64,000 bases of DNA from Prinia subflava (Eukaryota > Chordata > Aves > Passeriformes > Cisticolidae), in contig NW_026960614.1 in assembly GCF_021018805.1 (NCBI RefSeq), positions 1,758,183 to 1,822,182 on the forward strand. The letters run 5' to 3'. The notes beneath the pieces are model-generated. The model saw only the letters and a program-made list of their open reading frames with translations, did not search any database and was not told the origin of the DNA. Shown here one piece after another: positions 44,651-55,152 of the stretch; the stretch's first letter is position 1; every line of letters begins with the position of its first letter. Made by a program: the position numbers and the translations under genes.

Positions 44651-45312
44651 GGTGATGAGGTATTGGTTAAAGCCTGGAGAGAAGTCTCCCTAACACCTCA
44701 CTGGGACGGTCCTTTCATTGGGCTTTTAACCACAGACACAGCCATACGAATGGCTGAAAAGGGCTGGACACACACTTCCCAAATAAAGAAGATTGAATGT
44801 CTGGAGGAGATACCTGAATGGAAAGTGACTTCTCCCCCAGGAAGCTTGAAGATAAAACTGCACCAGCAGACTAAATGACTGAAGGGGGTAAGATAAGTTG
44901 TTTGGTACCTGGGTGTGAATGTTATACATTTGTACATTTTGAGTGTGGTTATTTTCAAGAAATTTGGGTTGTACACTGTAGGAGGGGATATAGACCAAAG
45001 GCACTTTGTCCAAGGTGCTGGGGATTGGAATATGCCTTAACCACCCTCTCCTTAATAGTCGCTACTCATTTGGGTATATTGGAATTAGACTCTCCAGAGT
45101 GGTTTCTCTTCTTCAGCAAGGGAATGGGAGGTAAATTGGATTCAGAGGTGCAAGCCCTGGTAATCAAGTGTTGATGGTCTAATAAAATACCCTGTAGTGC
45201 CAATGCAGTCAAAATATCGAGATGGGGTGCCTTTAAAAGGAGGTATGCAGCTCATGCGGCTTACATTTCCCCCAAAGAAACTTCTGCTGCCAAGAAGACA
45301 GACTCCCTCACC

Positions 45313-47485
45313 ATGGGTGGCAACCCCGTGGGTGTAGGCAGAGGCAGAGAAGTACGCCTGTGGGGAATTCTGGTGATTCTGAATTTAATGATGGGCAGGA
45401 TGACCAGCTTGCTCCCCAAGAATCACCTCAGTGTTGAGGAGCGGAGCCCAGCCCAAGGCTGTGGGCAGTGCTTTAAGACCACACTAAAAGGGCAGGTGGT
45501 TACAAGAATCATGGCATACCAGACCCACTATGACTGTAAGAGTGGCAACGAAAGGGGAAATTGCACATACCACGGCACTTGATATAAATTATGTCAATCA
45601 AAAGGGGGAATACTCTGTTATGAACCAAAAGCGATACCTAAGGATTGGGGGTAAAAGACACCGTCCATGCAAAAAGATGAGAAGGGGCTAACCCATGTGT
45701 TATATAAATGAGCGGTTGAACCTACGATTCCCATCTGTAACAATTGCAACCATACTGTATGGATCGGAGATAGGATGGAACCAACATTTTTGGCATACTC
45801 CCAGGTTAATGCAGCATGCTATGATTGCAGCCAATTAAAAGTGTGCACTATGAATGGGAAAGCATATTGGGTTGGAGAAAATTCAAAACAGGGCGAAGTA
45901 GCTTATGAACTAGTTTGCTTGCGATATTGCAGAACTTTGTGTTTTGCAAAGGATGAAGAAGGAATAGACCCAGAGAGTAAGATGAAGCAAATAGCCCAGG
46001 AATTAAGAAAACAGGAGTCAGAGGCAAGAAAGAAAGAGATAGAACAAGAGAAATTAAGAGCATTAAATGGGCAATATGAGTAGTTAGAACAACAGTACAG
46101 CAACTGGGACCTATCTACCTCAAATAATTTTTTTTTTGTGGACCTAATGCAAGAAATTGCTACAGAATTGGGGTTATCTAATTGCTGGATTTGTGGAGGT
46201 CTCGAATCAGCTGAGAAATGGCCATGGAAGGGTGAGGACTTAACTCCAGAGCAACTTCTGAAATGGAATCACACTCAAATTTCTAAAACATGGAAACAAC
46301 CTGAGGGATGGGTTTTAGATCATAGAATAATTGGAACAGTTTGCATCAGCCAAAAAGGGAAAAGATATACTGAAATAGTGGTTTATACTCCTTGTATATC
46401 TACTTTAATAGTAAATTCAAATGATAATACCAAGACCTGGCAGCCAGAGGCTCCCGTTGGGTATTGGAGTAAAGCCAAAGAAACAAATTGTGAATGGAAT
46501 AACCAAATTGGACTATGCTCGTATAAAAGTCCAGGAGCTAACCCCTTACCAATCCTTGGACACACAAAAAGATTACTGGGTGAAACCCGGGACTGTAAAC
46601 AACCCATGGAAAGCCCCTAATGGAATATACTGGATTTGTGGGGAAAAGGCTTACAGTGAACTACCCCGTAGGTGGAAAGGATCCTGTACTTCAGGAATTA
46701 TAAGACCCCTCCTTCTTTGTTCTACCAAGGTCCAAGAGTAATCTGCTGGGAGCACCCCTATATGAGACCCTGGACAGAGAAAAGAGAGAATTGAGACTAG
46801 AATTTCCAAGAGCAGGAGGGGATCAAAAATGGGGAGAGGACGAATGGCCTGCAGAGAGGATAATAGGGTACTATGGCCCTTCTACTTGGGCTCAAGATGG
46901 GAGTTGGGGGTATAGGACCCCAATTTACTTGCTAAATCGGTTAATAAGACTCCAGGCAGTAGTGGAAATAGTGTCAAATTATACTTCTGATGCTCTTAAA
47001 TTATTGGCCAAGCAGCACTCACAAATGCAGGCATTTGTATATCAAAACTGAATAGCTTTGGACTATTTGTTAGCCGAAGAAGGAGGGGTTAGTGGAAAAT
47101 TTAATGCATCTGAATGCTGTGTAGAAATTGATGACTATGGGGAAACTATAAAAAAATCTTGCTGCAGAGATCAGAAAGTGGCACATGTACCAGTCCAAAA
47201 ATGGAACTCCAAGCTTCATGGTGGGACCAATTGTTTGGGGGAGGAGCTTGGAGGAAGAAGGTGAGATTTGTAATACTATGTTCAATAGCTAGGTTACTGT
47301 TTCTACCCTGTTTAATACCGTGCTTCATCAGATTAATCTACTCTGTTGTTCAAAGCATGCAGCTAGCCGCGATGCCTGTGGATCCTGAATTGGCCACAGG
47401 AAAACTGGATCAGGCACACAAATTATCAAGAATAATGAAATTAAGAGAGGAAGACAAGGAAAGTGGAGATTTTAGCTGGGTTTGA
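45313..47485 (+). pseudogene. env: ERV-D envelope
   Basis: SU begins near 45313 with a hydrophobic leader (LWGILVILNLMMG) and many Cys. It contains 'LSNCWICGG' (near 46180), the CxxC motif that bonds SU to TM in gamma-type Env. Stops occur near 45582, 45652, 45708, 46081 and 46618. TM near 47000-47140 has 'SQMQAFVYQN', a stop, then 'YLLAEEGGVSGKFNASECC'. This is a CX7CC-like motif whose first Cys is Ser. The membrane anchor ('VRFVILCSIARLLFLPCLI') is in a different frame (47260-47330). Confidence 0.87.
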
Positions 47486-47869
47486 AGCCCAGACTAATAA
47501 AACAAAAATTAATTCATATAGGCAGAAGAAAGATTATGAAATATATAAAGTACAGTCATGGGACGATTACAGAGATGAGTTTTAGCAGGAAATGGGTGGA
47601 GTTTCTTGCCAGTGTCTCGTTTAATAAGAGCCACTGTAATCCGGAAACTACCCTGTAGTAAGATTAGAACTTTAGGATACCATAGGTTCTTGTATTCACA
47701 TAGAAGTTTAGTAGAAAATCAAAAATAATAAACTCAGGGCAAACTATCTTTTTAAAAAGTTGGTAATTTTAGAAAGTGCAGTTAGATCATATGAATGTTA
47801 GAAATGAAATTGAAACGAACCAGCCTAATTGAAGTTTGTCACAAAAAGCACGAATTTATGAATTCATTT
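47486..47869 (+). other. ERV-D 3' untranslated region
   Basis: AT-rich, without coding, between the env end and the polypurine tract. Confidence 0.6.
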
Positions 47870-47882
47870 AGAAGGGGAGGGA
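47870..47882 (+). other. ERV-D polypurine tract
   Basis: AGAAGGGGAGGGA immediately before the 3' LTR, the primer site for plus-strand DNA synthesis. Confidence 0.75.
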
Positions 47883-47883
47883 T

Positions 47884-48426
47884 TATAATATATGTTATAA
47901 AATAAATTCGTGCTAAAGACTAAAACTACAGTATCTTTTAATGGAAGCCAAGTGACAAAAAGAGCAACATGCACCAGGTGATAAGGGAAAAGGTATTCAG
48001 CTACCAAGGATGAATTGCTGTCTCCAGAAATGTATATTACAAGAGGATTATTCGTCTATCGAAACCCCTGTGATATGCATTTGGTATGCATCCATGATAA
48101 GATAATATTCGTCGCCAGAAGAAGCATATTCCAAAAGACTTCCACATGAATTATTCACCCAATTCTGGGAAAATCCTTTGTCAGATGCAGTGGAAAAGAA
48201 AGAGAGCTACATTAATACATTAAAAGGATAAGACCACCTCCAAAGCTTGGAAAGAGTATAAGAAACAACCCTGTGAAGGCAGCTGTGGAGAACCACGGGG
48301 AATTCGGTGAGATAGAGGCCGCATTCAGGTTCCCCCTGCTCTGATTGCCAGGCTCGGTGCTGATTTGCTTGTGGCTTTTTCCCAAAATTTATATTCTGAT
48401 TATTTAATAAATTCCTTTAATTATTT
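47884..48426 (+). mobile_element. ERV-D 3' LTR, 3' end missing
   Basis: U3 with TATA-like GAGTATAAGAAAC (near 48253) and AATAAATTCC (near 48408). The segment from 48309 matches the 5' LTR remnant. It ends abruptly after 'ttaattatt', where the ERV-K2 gag begins, so about 40 bases of U5 seen at 33555-33598 are absent. Confidence 0.8.
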
Positions 48427-49171
48427 ATTTAAGGGTCTTCCACTGAATCACAGCCTCCTTCAGGCATCTATCCGGGCCCGCAAGGGGCGGGGCGCAGTGC
48501 CGGGCTGACCGGCTGAGCGGCGGCAGTGGCCTCCAGCCCCTCCGGCTCTGAGCGGCAGGGGCCAATGCGGCGCGCCCTGTCCCCACAGCCCACCGGCCCC
48601 CCCCCCCCCCCCCCCCCCGTACAGTGACCCAGCAAAAAGACCCAAAAAAGCCTCGCAGCCCTTCCAAAGCTCGCGCTGGCCACGCCCAACCCCCGATATG
48701 GGGGGTGGGGACCTCCTGTGATGGCTCGATCCCTGCTTCAAAGCATTCATCGTCGAGAGCGATGGAGCTGGCGGGAGAGCTCACTCTGCTTCTTGTCATA
48801 AACCCAGAATCTGCTTCCCAGTCATCCACAGTCTGTTTTAAAAGCAAAAAGACTGTCGCCCAAGTCCCTAAGAGAATGTCCACATTAGAATCTCTATCAA
48901 GGACGAATGAAAAAAGGCTTTTCCCTAGGGTTTTCCATGGGGCGATTGAGAGTGCTTTTCCAGCACTATAAAAAATTCCATGTGTCCTTCCCCAAGTGTA
49001 CAGTTCTCTTACTTGTTCATTGGTTATGTTGGCTTCACGGGACATCAGAAATGATTGAAGAAATTCCATCATCAATCGTTCTTCTGAGAACATCGTGGGT
49101 TTCTTATGCAGCCATGGAAGACAGGGTTTTTTCTTCTTTTTTCTTGTCTCACAAGCTTGCAACTTGACCAC
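48427..49171 (-). pseudogene. gag: ERV-K2 gag, matrix and proline-rich region
   Basis: A 248-codon frame beginning only at a GTG inside the PBS. The ATG used in ERV-K1 is Lys (AAG) here, and the next Met is in 'KPTMFSEERLMMEFLQ'. It matches ERV-K1 matrix. The frame then runs through a pure G/C homopolymer (48597-48618), where frame continuity depends on the exact run length. After the tract the sequence does not clearly look like gag. Confidence 0.7.
48597..48618. repeat. C homopolymer within ERV-K2 gag
   Basis: About 22 consecutive C on the plus strand. It is encoded as a poly-Gly run on the minus strand and is prone to length error. Confidence 0.9.
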
Positions 49172-49183
49172 GTGGGGGCGCCA
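49166..49183 (-). other. ERV-K2 primer binding site, Lys-like
   Basis: Minus strand TGGCGCCCCCACGTGGTC, two bases (TC) beyond the LTR end. The first eight bases equal the tRNA-Lys PBS. Confidence 0.7.
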
Positions 49184-49185
49184 GA

Positions 49186-49510
49186 TATCACCGCGAGCCT
49201 AGCCAGAAGGACACTCGGAGACAGAGATCTGAGTTCATCAGAGAAAGCAGGGCAGAAGACCACCCTTTGTTTATTCTTCCTATTATATACTTCTAACAAG
49301 GTGACCATGGTTTGGACTGTTAACAGTCCCACCTCTCAACCCATTGGTCAAGGGGACTGTCACACAGTCTTGTTTGTCCCAGCATGAAATGTGAAAACAA
49401 TGGCTATGTTTATGGAACATAGCTGGTGTTTACATGAAAAGAGTATGAGAAGGTACAAACTTCTACTTTATATGAAACCCTCAGCTAGCTAGGAGAATCT
49501 CATGGCAACA
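49186..49510 (-). mobile_element. ERV-K2 5' LTR
   Basis: 325 bp, TGTTGCCATGAG to CGCGGTGATA on the minus strand, with AATAAACAAAGG near 49270. It ends GATA followed by TC and the PBS, again without CA. Confidence 0.85.
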
Positions 49511-49861
49511 CCATGGTCTTCACCATGGCTTGCAGAGGAATCTCAGGTGCACCAACTGGAGCACCTCTTCCCTCTCCTCCACTGACTTTGGTGTTGCCAT
49601 GTTTTCCTTCACATCTCACCTCCTCTTCTCTGACTAGGAGCAAAAATCTGTGACTTTGTTTTGATTTTCTTCTTAAATATGTCATCACAGAGGCATTACC
49701 AGCCTCTCTCATTCGCTCAGTTTTGGCCAGCAGCATGTCTGTCTTCAAAGCCATCACAAGTTGGCTCTGCTGGACATGGTGGAAGCTTCCAGGAGCTTTT
49801 CACAGGAGCCATCTTTGTGGCCCCCCTGCTACCAAAAACCAGGTCGTGCAAAACCAATACA
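49511..49861 (-). mobile_element. Partial passerine-type ERVL LTR, 5' end
   Basis: On the minus strand it begins TGTATTGGTTTTGCACG at 49861, a start I recognise from abundant songbird ERVL LTRs. It is cut at 49510 by ERV-K2. The other half of a similar LTR is at 58190-58712. Confidence 0.7.
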
Positions 49862-50335
49862 GATGCCCTGGGTACTGCTCTTTCCACTGACTTTAGCAAG
49901 AATAAGGCCAGACCCAGAGGAGATATTCAATTATCTCCCTTTGAGTTGATGTTTGGAATTCCTTACCCTTGTAATTCTCAACCTAGAAGGGAGGTGGAAA
50001 TAAGTGATGTATATTTAAAATAATATGTGTCCAGAATACTGTGTCTTGTGAAATCTCTTTGACAGGAAGTTCACCAGTGACAGTCCCTGCCTTTGGACTT
50101 TGCTGTTCATAACATCCAACCAGGAGACTGGGTTCTAGTTAAGGAGTGGAAAGAAGCGCCACTGGTGGTAAAGTGGCATGGCCCATTCCAAGTGTTACTG
50201 GCCACAGAAAGATTATTCAAGACAGCTGAACAGAGGTGGACCCATCACACTTGGGTCAAGGTCTCTGAGGCCCTGGGATTTGGACATCTCAGCTGGAGGA
50301 GAAGGATGGGAGGCCAACACTGACACTCCGCAGGA
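49862..50335 (+). pseudogene. pol: Gamma-like integrase C-terminal fragment
   Basis: 'LSPFELMFGIPYPCN' (end of the core) and 'GDWVLVKEWKE' with 'VVKWHGPFQVLLATE' (C-terminal domain) are visible in plus-strand frames, with a stop and frameshift between them. Relation to other elements is unclear. Confidence 0.75.
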
Positions 50336-50571
50336 GTGAACCGGAGCAGTAGCCAGTGCGTCAACATTGGAGAAGCCTCATGTTCCTACTCACAGACTGT
50401 CTGCTGAAATAGTCTCTATGGGCATCCCTCCTTTAGGATCTCCAGTTTGAGAGACCCCCATGGGAAATGTCCATGATTTCTCTCTTTATTTGAATCAAGT
50501 TACAGAACTCCTCTGTCTCCTTTTTGGACATAAACCTCTGGTGTTTGTGGATTAATTTTCCAGACACGTGC
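50336..50571. other. No recognised gene
   Basis: Short unassigned stretch between the integrase fragment and the H-type LTR. It may be the beginning of env of the same fragment. Confidence 0.4.
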
Positions 50572-51126
50572 TGTCCTGGCTTGAAAGCAAAACCAGTGAG
50601 AGACTCCAAGTCAGAAATACAATTTAATAGGAGAGAGAGAAGGAAAAAAAAAAGTAAAATAAAATAAAATAAAATAAAATAAAATAAAATAAAATAAAAT
50701 AAAATAAAATAAAATAAAATAAAAGCAATATCACAAAAACCACTGACAGAGTCAGAATACAACCTGACACCCTGTTAGTTAGGGTGGTGGTAGCAGTCCA
50801 GATGAAGCAGTCTTGTTGAAGCAGTGATCCTGTAGAAAGGTCTGGTAGCTCTTGTCCTCTGAGAATCCAGTGGGTAAGGCCTGCTGTGCTGTCCCAAATC
50901 CCAGATTATATCCAGGTGGGAATGCTTGGCTCCTCCCCCTGAGCAGAGCATCTCACAATGGGATGATGTAATTTTATGAGTCATGCAGTCGGTCCTTGAT
51001 TGCCCATTAGAGATAGCTCCTGGAGGGAGGGGGCAAGGGAAACACTGCCCTACCTAGTTTCAACAGCTCATGAAGATGGTGATAGAATACATACTTTGGG
51101 CACATCTTACATTGTAACCTAGGACA
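50572..51126 (-). mobile_element. H-type LTR, solo
   Basis: 555 bp. On the minus strand it runs TGTCCTAGGTTAC to AAGCCAGGACA, matching 18268-18825 throughout. It contains an expanded AAAAT microsatellite (50656-50724). Flanks show no clear TSD. Confidence 0.85.
50656..50724. repeat. (AAAAT)n microsatellite, about 13 units
   Basis: A pentanucleotide array inside the H-LTR. The sister LTR at 18268-18825 has only two to three units at the same place. Confidence 0.92.
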
Positions 51127-51409
51127 CGCACTCACTATATTAGATCCACACACAATTCCACATACACTCAATTATTGTCCTGACAAAATCCACACAAAAA
51201 AATTTAGCAAAAGTATTAAAGTTCTCAATGTTCAGGCCTTCTGACTGTGCTCATTTCAGACTCCCTCGGAAAGCAAAAATCAATTTCCAAAATAGTTTTT
51301 CTTTAGGAAAATGACCTTTTATTTCATGTCTCCAACTCAAACTACATACACACACCAAGTCTAATGTGCAGCACATTTGAAATATGGTGTGGTCTTTGGG
51401 ATGGTTTGT
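51127..51409. other. No recognised gene
   Basis: AT-rich unassigned stretch without domains. Confidence 0.4.
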
Positions 51410-51880
51410 ATCCCATAGACATTTTTTGTGCCCAGAATTGTCACTGTCCCCCCCCCCCCCCCCTCCCCCCCATGGCTTGGGGATATCACGATGGGTGAAG
51501 GGCAACCTGGAATCCTGGGGCCAGGGGCTTCTCTTCCTTCAGATGAGGATGATTGACACAGCAGCCATGCGGTATTGTGAGTGAATCTGACCTGAGATCC
51601 TATTGCTCTGTGGGGGATTTTTTTCTTTTTCTTTTTTTTTTTTTTCCACTTTCAGCACTGTGACCAAGGTCTGCCAGCTTACTTCTCTGCTCCTTGATGC
51701 TTGGGAGCCCAGTCAGTGTGTGTGGTGCCGGCAGCCGGGAGCCAGGAGCTGAGAGCCAGGAGCCGAGAGTATCCCCTGCTGGTCTGTTCCCTCTGCACAG
51801 TGGCCTGACCTAAACCGCGACATCCAGCCAGCCATCCTTTTAGGGACTATCTCCCTATTCCTGGAAGAATTTTATTTAAC
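51410..51880 (+). mobile_element. Q-related LTR fragment
   Basis: Shares order and wording with 55740-56000: 'gggatgggtga', a T-rich tract, 'ttcagcactgtgac', 'cttgggagccc'. A C-rich run lies at 51450-51472. Ends are undefined. Confidence 0.5.
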
Positions 51881-51885
51881 CAATT

Positions 51886-52200
51886 ACTTTCAGTGACCTT
51901 TCAGATAGCATTGCTACCTTCAGCAACTTGCTGCATTTTAAGTTGTTTTTGAAGATCTTCTGTTACATCTGGGATGCGTGCACAACAGTGCTCTAATTTT
52001 AAATACTCACAAAGTCCTTGTTCATTGTCCAGCAATAGATCTAAGGCTAGACTGTTTTGTAATGTCAGTTTAGTATTTGCCTGTATTTGCCTATTTATAA
52101 TTTGAAATCCCCTTTGTGTGGCTTCAGATAGTTTCCTTACTTGACAAGTTAGATTACCTAACAAAATTCAGTTTTCTAGAGCCATGGCTCCTAGTAAGAG
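51886..52200 (-). pseudogene. env: ERV-E env, TM subunit
   Basis: The frame at 51901-52164 contains a heptad-like helix, then 'LQNSLALDLLLDNEQGLC' and 'CEYLKLEHCC', a CX7CC disulfide motif. This is the immunosuppressive-domain/loop region of gamma-type TM. The fusion peptide and anchor are not found. SU remnants lie at 54431-54671 across the Q-LTR. Confidence 0.78.
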
Positions 52201-54430
52201 TGTCTTGGGGTGATTTTAGGATGATTAGTCTATTCCCTGATTGCCTGTTTTATTCCCAAAAATGGTTGCTGTATCTTTAAGGAGGGTCCAGGGGAAAGGG
52301 GGACCCTTGGGGCTCCTAGGTGGGCTTTTTCAAAGCCTCACTCCCTAGGCATCCAGGGTGCAGTGTGGTCTGGATTTTTGCCTGGCTAGCTTGTTTTTTG
52401 ATAGCCTAGGCAGAGGGGTTTTTTTTCTTTCCCTGGCCTTGGAGAGACTGCAGCAGCAATCCTTCAGCAGCTTTTTTTTTTTTTTTTTTTTTTTTTTCCC
52501 GGAAGTGAACTGGATGGTTTGGTTTTGGTCCGAGATCAGAGAGAATGACCGACAGGAGAAGAGCCCCGATGGGCTGGTGGGAAAGGCGAGGTGCTGCTCC
52601 ATTTTGGCCCCACACCTTGGAAAAGCCGAGCCAGCAAGAGAAAGCACACCAAGCTCACCTGCTTTATCTGCTGTGAAGAGGGAATCAACACCAGAGATTC
52701 ACCAGGTTCCCATCTGTTTGCCAGAGCTGCTGTGTGAACCTTTTGAGGTTTTTTTCTCCCTGAGAGAGGAGCCGGTGTCATCTTTCTCCCCACCACTTGA
52801 CCCGCCATTGTGGGGTTTTTTTCTTTCCCTAGCATTTTTGGTTTTTGTTCCAGTGGGGGGGTGGGAGGGGGGGAGGATAAGGTCTGACAGTTAAATAACT
52901 AGCATTTATTTACCTTTTTTCCTGTGCCATGTGGGCACTCTGTTTTCAACAAACGGTTGTTTGGTTTTTTTTCACTTTCATCCACTAGTATTAAAGGGAT
53001 TGTTAGAACCCTTTTATTTTGGAGGAAACATTTCAGAGTGTTTTTCTCCTAAATTTGTCTCTAAACCAAGACAAAGAGAAAACTCTGTAGGGCCCATCCA
53101 AACTGTGTGGAAGCTGAAGGCCCTGTCCATCCATCCTCGGTGTCTCATTTTACCTTACTCCAATACTGGGCTTCTATGGGGCTTCTCCAAGTTGAGCATA
53201 AGGTTAATAACCCTAAGGCAACTTGAGGGACAGTCGCAAAGCCCTGCAGTTCCAACTACAGCTGCCGAATTTTTGATACATCTCATCTACCACTCCAGAA
53301 CTTTGCTCATCCCTGCCTTCCCAGCTTGCTACTTCAAGGTTTCCCTGCTACAGCTTTTATTGCTATCCAAAGGGGGCACTGGGATCGGCTGCCCTGGGGG
53401 TCAGTAAAGGAAGCCCCATTTCCATCCCTTCCGCCAAGCCCATCTGCCATTGTTCCCGTGGAGAAAGAGGGACGAAACTCGTGCCACAGAGACCCCTGCA
53501 GATGAGGGGAAATCATCACACCTCCCCAGCTAGGAGCCTGCCAGCGCCTCTGCCGGCTGTGACCATAACTACACCAAAGAAGAAATTGCCTGCAGTCGAG
53601 AAGGCTGCTACTGGGTTTCTGGTTTTGTTTATTGTCGTTATCATTGTTGTTTGTTTGCCTTGTTATACATACACACACTAGTAAAGAACTGTTATTCCTT
53701 TTTTCCTATTTTTGCCTAAAAGCCACTTAATTTCAAAATTATAATGATTTGGAGGGAAAGGGTGCAGCAGAGTGGCAGGATGGTGAAAATGCCACTACCT
53801 TCTCGAAGCATCTCCTTTAGAAGCCACTTGAGTAGGCCACGGGAACAATCATTTCAAGTCCATGCATACACACATGCCACAGATAGCTCAGCGAAGGAAA
53901 GACAGGAAGGGTTTTCTGTATAAAGAATTCCAGCAAACATTTATTATGTCCACCACATCAAAGGGATCAGGGACAATAGATGAAGATCAAAGGAGTGCCC
54001 AGGGTTAAATATGGGGTCAAGAACTGATGGTCTGCGGGCAGGGGGCAGTAGAAGGGCAGGGCAAAGGGAAATGACCTATGGGGGACATGGGGGCAGACCA
54101 TCAGAGATACCACAACCAATGGGGAAACAGGGAAAAGAAAAACCTCAAGAACCAAGGACATATATGAACAATAGAGGTGGGCAAGGCCCATGGACCAATT
54201 GGAACAGCAAAACTGAGGTAGATTAACATAATGTTGTAGAGCACCGTGGGGGAAGCTTTTTTGTTCACCCTAAGCTATGAGGCTTTCCCGAAGCCTATGG
54301 TAGATTCTTCCAAGGCATTGGCCTAGAAGTTTCCCTGACAGGCTCAGGGGCCTCAATGAAAGGGGTCATATTTCCCATTCCAAGGGGGGCCCTGCCTTCC
54401 TTAGCTGACACCTGTCTTTCAAACCAAGAC
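52201..54430 (+). mobile_element. Q-type LTR (long form) with nested insertion
   Basis: Ends ...TTTCAAACCAAGACA at 54430. A matching inverted start TGTCTTGGGG at 52201 is the probable left end, though the LTR could start later. It contains a T-run (52471-52498) and a 595-bp insert (53763-54357). The 3' half matches the other Q copies, including a hydrophobic frame near 53560-53680. It splits ERV-E env. No TSD was recognised. Confidence 0.7.
53763..54357 (-). mobile_element. LTR-like insert in the Q-LTR with 7-bp direct repeat
   Basis: Flanked by GAAAGGG (53756-53762 and 54358-54364). The uninterrupted target is seen in the copy at 55684-56744 ('gggaagggggtcat'). Minus-strand AATAAATG near 53940 suggests minus orientation. 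Confidence 0.75.
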
Positions 54431-54671
54431 AGTTCCTTACCTCCTTTTCCCCCAAAGTAGTTCTATTATCCCCTGGCTTTCAAGCTGTTGGATCCTCAAA
54501 AATGCCATCTCCTTGTCGCCTACATCTCTGCTTCTCATCCAAACAGTGGGTGATCTTTGCCTTTGCTATGGCATTAGTCAGATTATCATATTGAATCACC
54601 ATTGAAAGATTTATAGGGGTAAATCTCCAAGGAATAGGTTCCTCAGCTGATCCAGGGATAGGAAGGCAGGC
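54431..54671 (-). pseudogene. env: ERV-E env, SU fragment
   Basis: Minus-strand frame with 'PIPWRFTPINLSMVIQYDNL' and Cys-rich 'CLDEKQRCRRQG'. Position between integrase and TM on the minus strand supports SU. Only about 80 codons are visible. Confidence 0.55.
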
Positions 54672-55152
54672 TGATGCTGTCTTGATTTTTGCCTTTTTCT
54701 TTTATATATTCTCTGTATTCTTTATACATATATTTGTAGCTTTGTAGTCCATCATTGTAACTTAGCTTCTGTATTTTACTAGGCAGAAAAACAAAACAAA
54801 TTCCAAGGCCCCTCTCCCATCTTGGTTTTCCTTAGAAACCAGTGTTGAGAACAGATCTTCAAGATATTTTTTTTTTTATAAACAGAGCCTAGTCCTCATC
54901 TGAGGGAGAAGGATTTAGAAGGTGATAGAGCTGGGGGCATTACTTCACTGAGGGGTCTTCTAGTTGGGGGCTCTTGTCAGATATGGTAATTTGCAAAATC
55001 TATAAAAATTGTACACACGTTATGCAGGTGTGCATCTTCGGCATTTTCCATCTGGCAAATTGTGCACCTAAGGATCCTTATATAAAGGTACCCCTTTTTA
55101 TCACCCTAACTGTGTTTGGCTCATGTTTCTAGGACCAGAGAAAAAGACATCA
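54672..55152 (+). mobile_element. G-type LTR
   Basis: 481 bp from TGATGCTG to AAAGACATCA. Similar copies are at 60480-60991 (plus) and 22150-22460 (minus). A TATA-like CTTATATAAAGG lies near 55077. No firm TSD. Confidence 0.75.

Larger units (their letters stand above)
42911..44876 (+). pseudogene. pol: ERV-D integrase, split by two LTRs
   Basis: The N-terminal zinc domain shows 'LHQQTHWG' and 'CLTCQRIN' (HHCC). The core has 'IQVDFTELP' (Asp), 'IDSDQRTHF' (Asp) and 'SSEKVERMNQ' (Glu, DD35E spacing). After the LTR at 43741-44068 it resumes 'PFEMLYGMPYEHG'. A second LTR at 44262-44650 precedes the C-terminal domain ('WDGPFIGLLTTDTAIRMAE'). The core frame from 42911 is open to the first insertion. 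Confidence 0.9.
33441..48426 (+). mobile_element. ERV-D: gamma-like provirus with five nested insertions
   Basis: After setting aside inserts at 34059-36801, 39247-40478, 41306-41988, 43741-44068 and 44262-44650, the order LTR-PBS-leader-gag-(UAG)-pro-RT-RNase H-integrase-env-polypurine tract-LTR is complete. One CCHC knuckle, gag and pro in the same frame separated by UAG, and a CxxC-bearing SU all fit gammaretrovirus-like (class I) ERVs. Each open reading frame has stops or frameshifts. The 5' U3 is gone, and the 3' LTR is cut by ERV-K2. Confidence 0.92.
48427..49510 (-). mobile_element. ERV-K2: 5' LTR plus partial gag, truncated
   Basis: LTR at 49186-49510, PBS at 49166-49183, then gag down to 48427 where it joins the ERV-D 3' LTR. 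Same group as ERV-K1. No other part is present. Confidence 0.85.

Noticed and set aside
50565..51132. ACGTGC/CGCACT as a TSD of the H-LTR
   Set aside because: The two hexamers do not match well enough.
52358..52894. A 178-codon plus-strand frame in the Q-LTR
   Set aside because: It crosses a 28-base T run giving poly-Phe and has no domain; probably chance.
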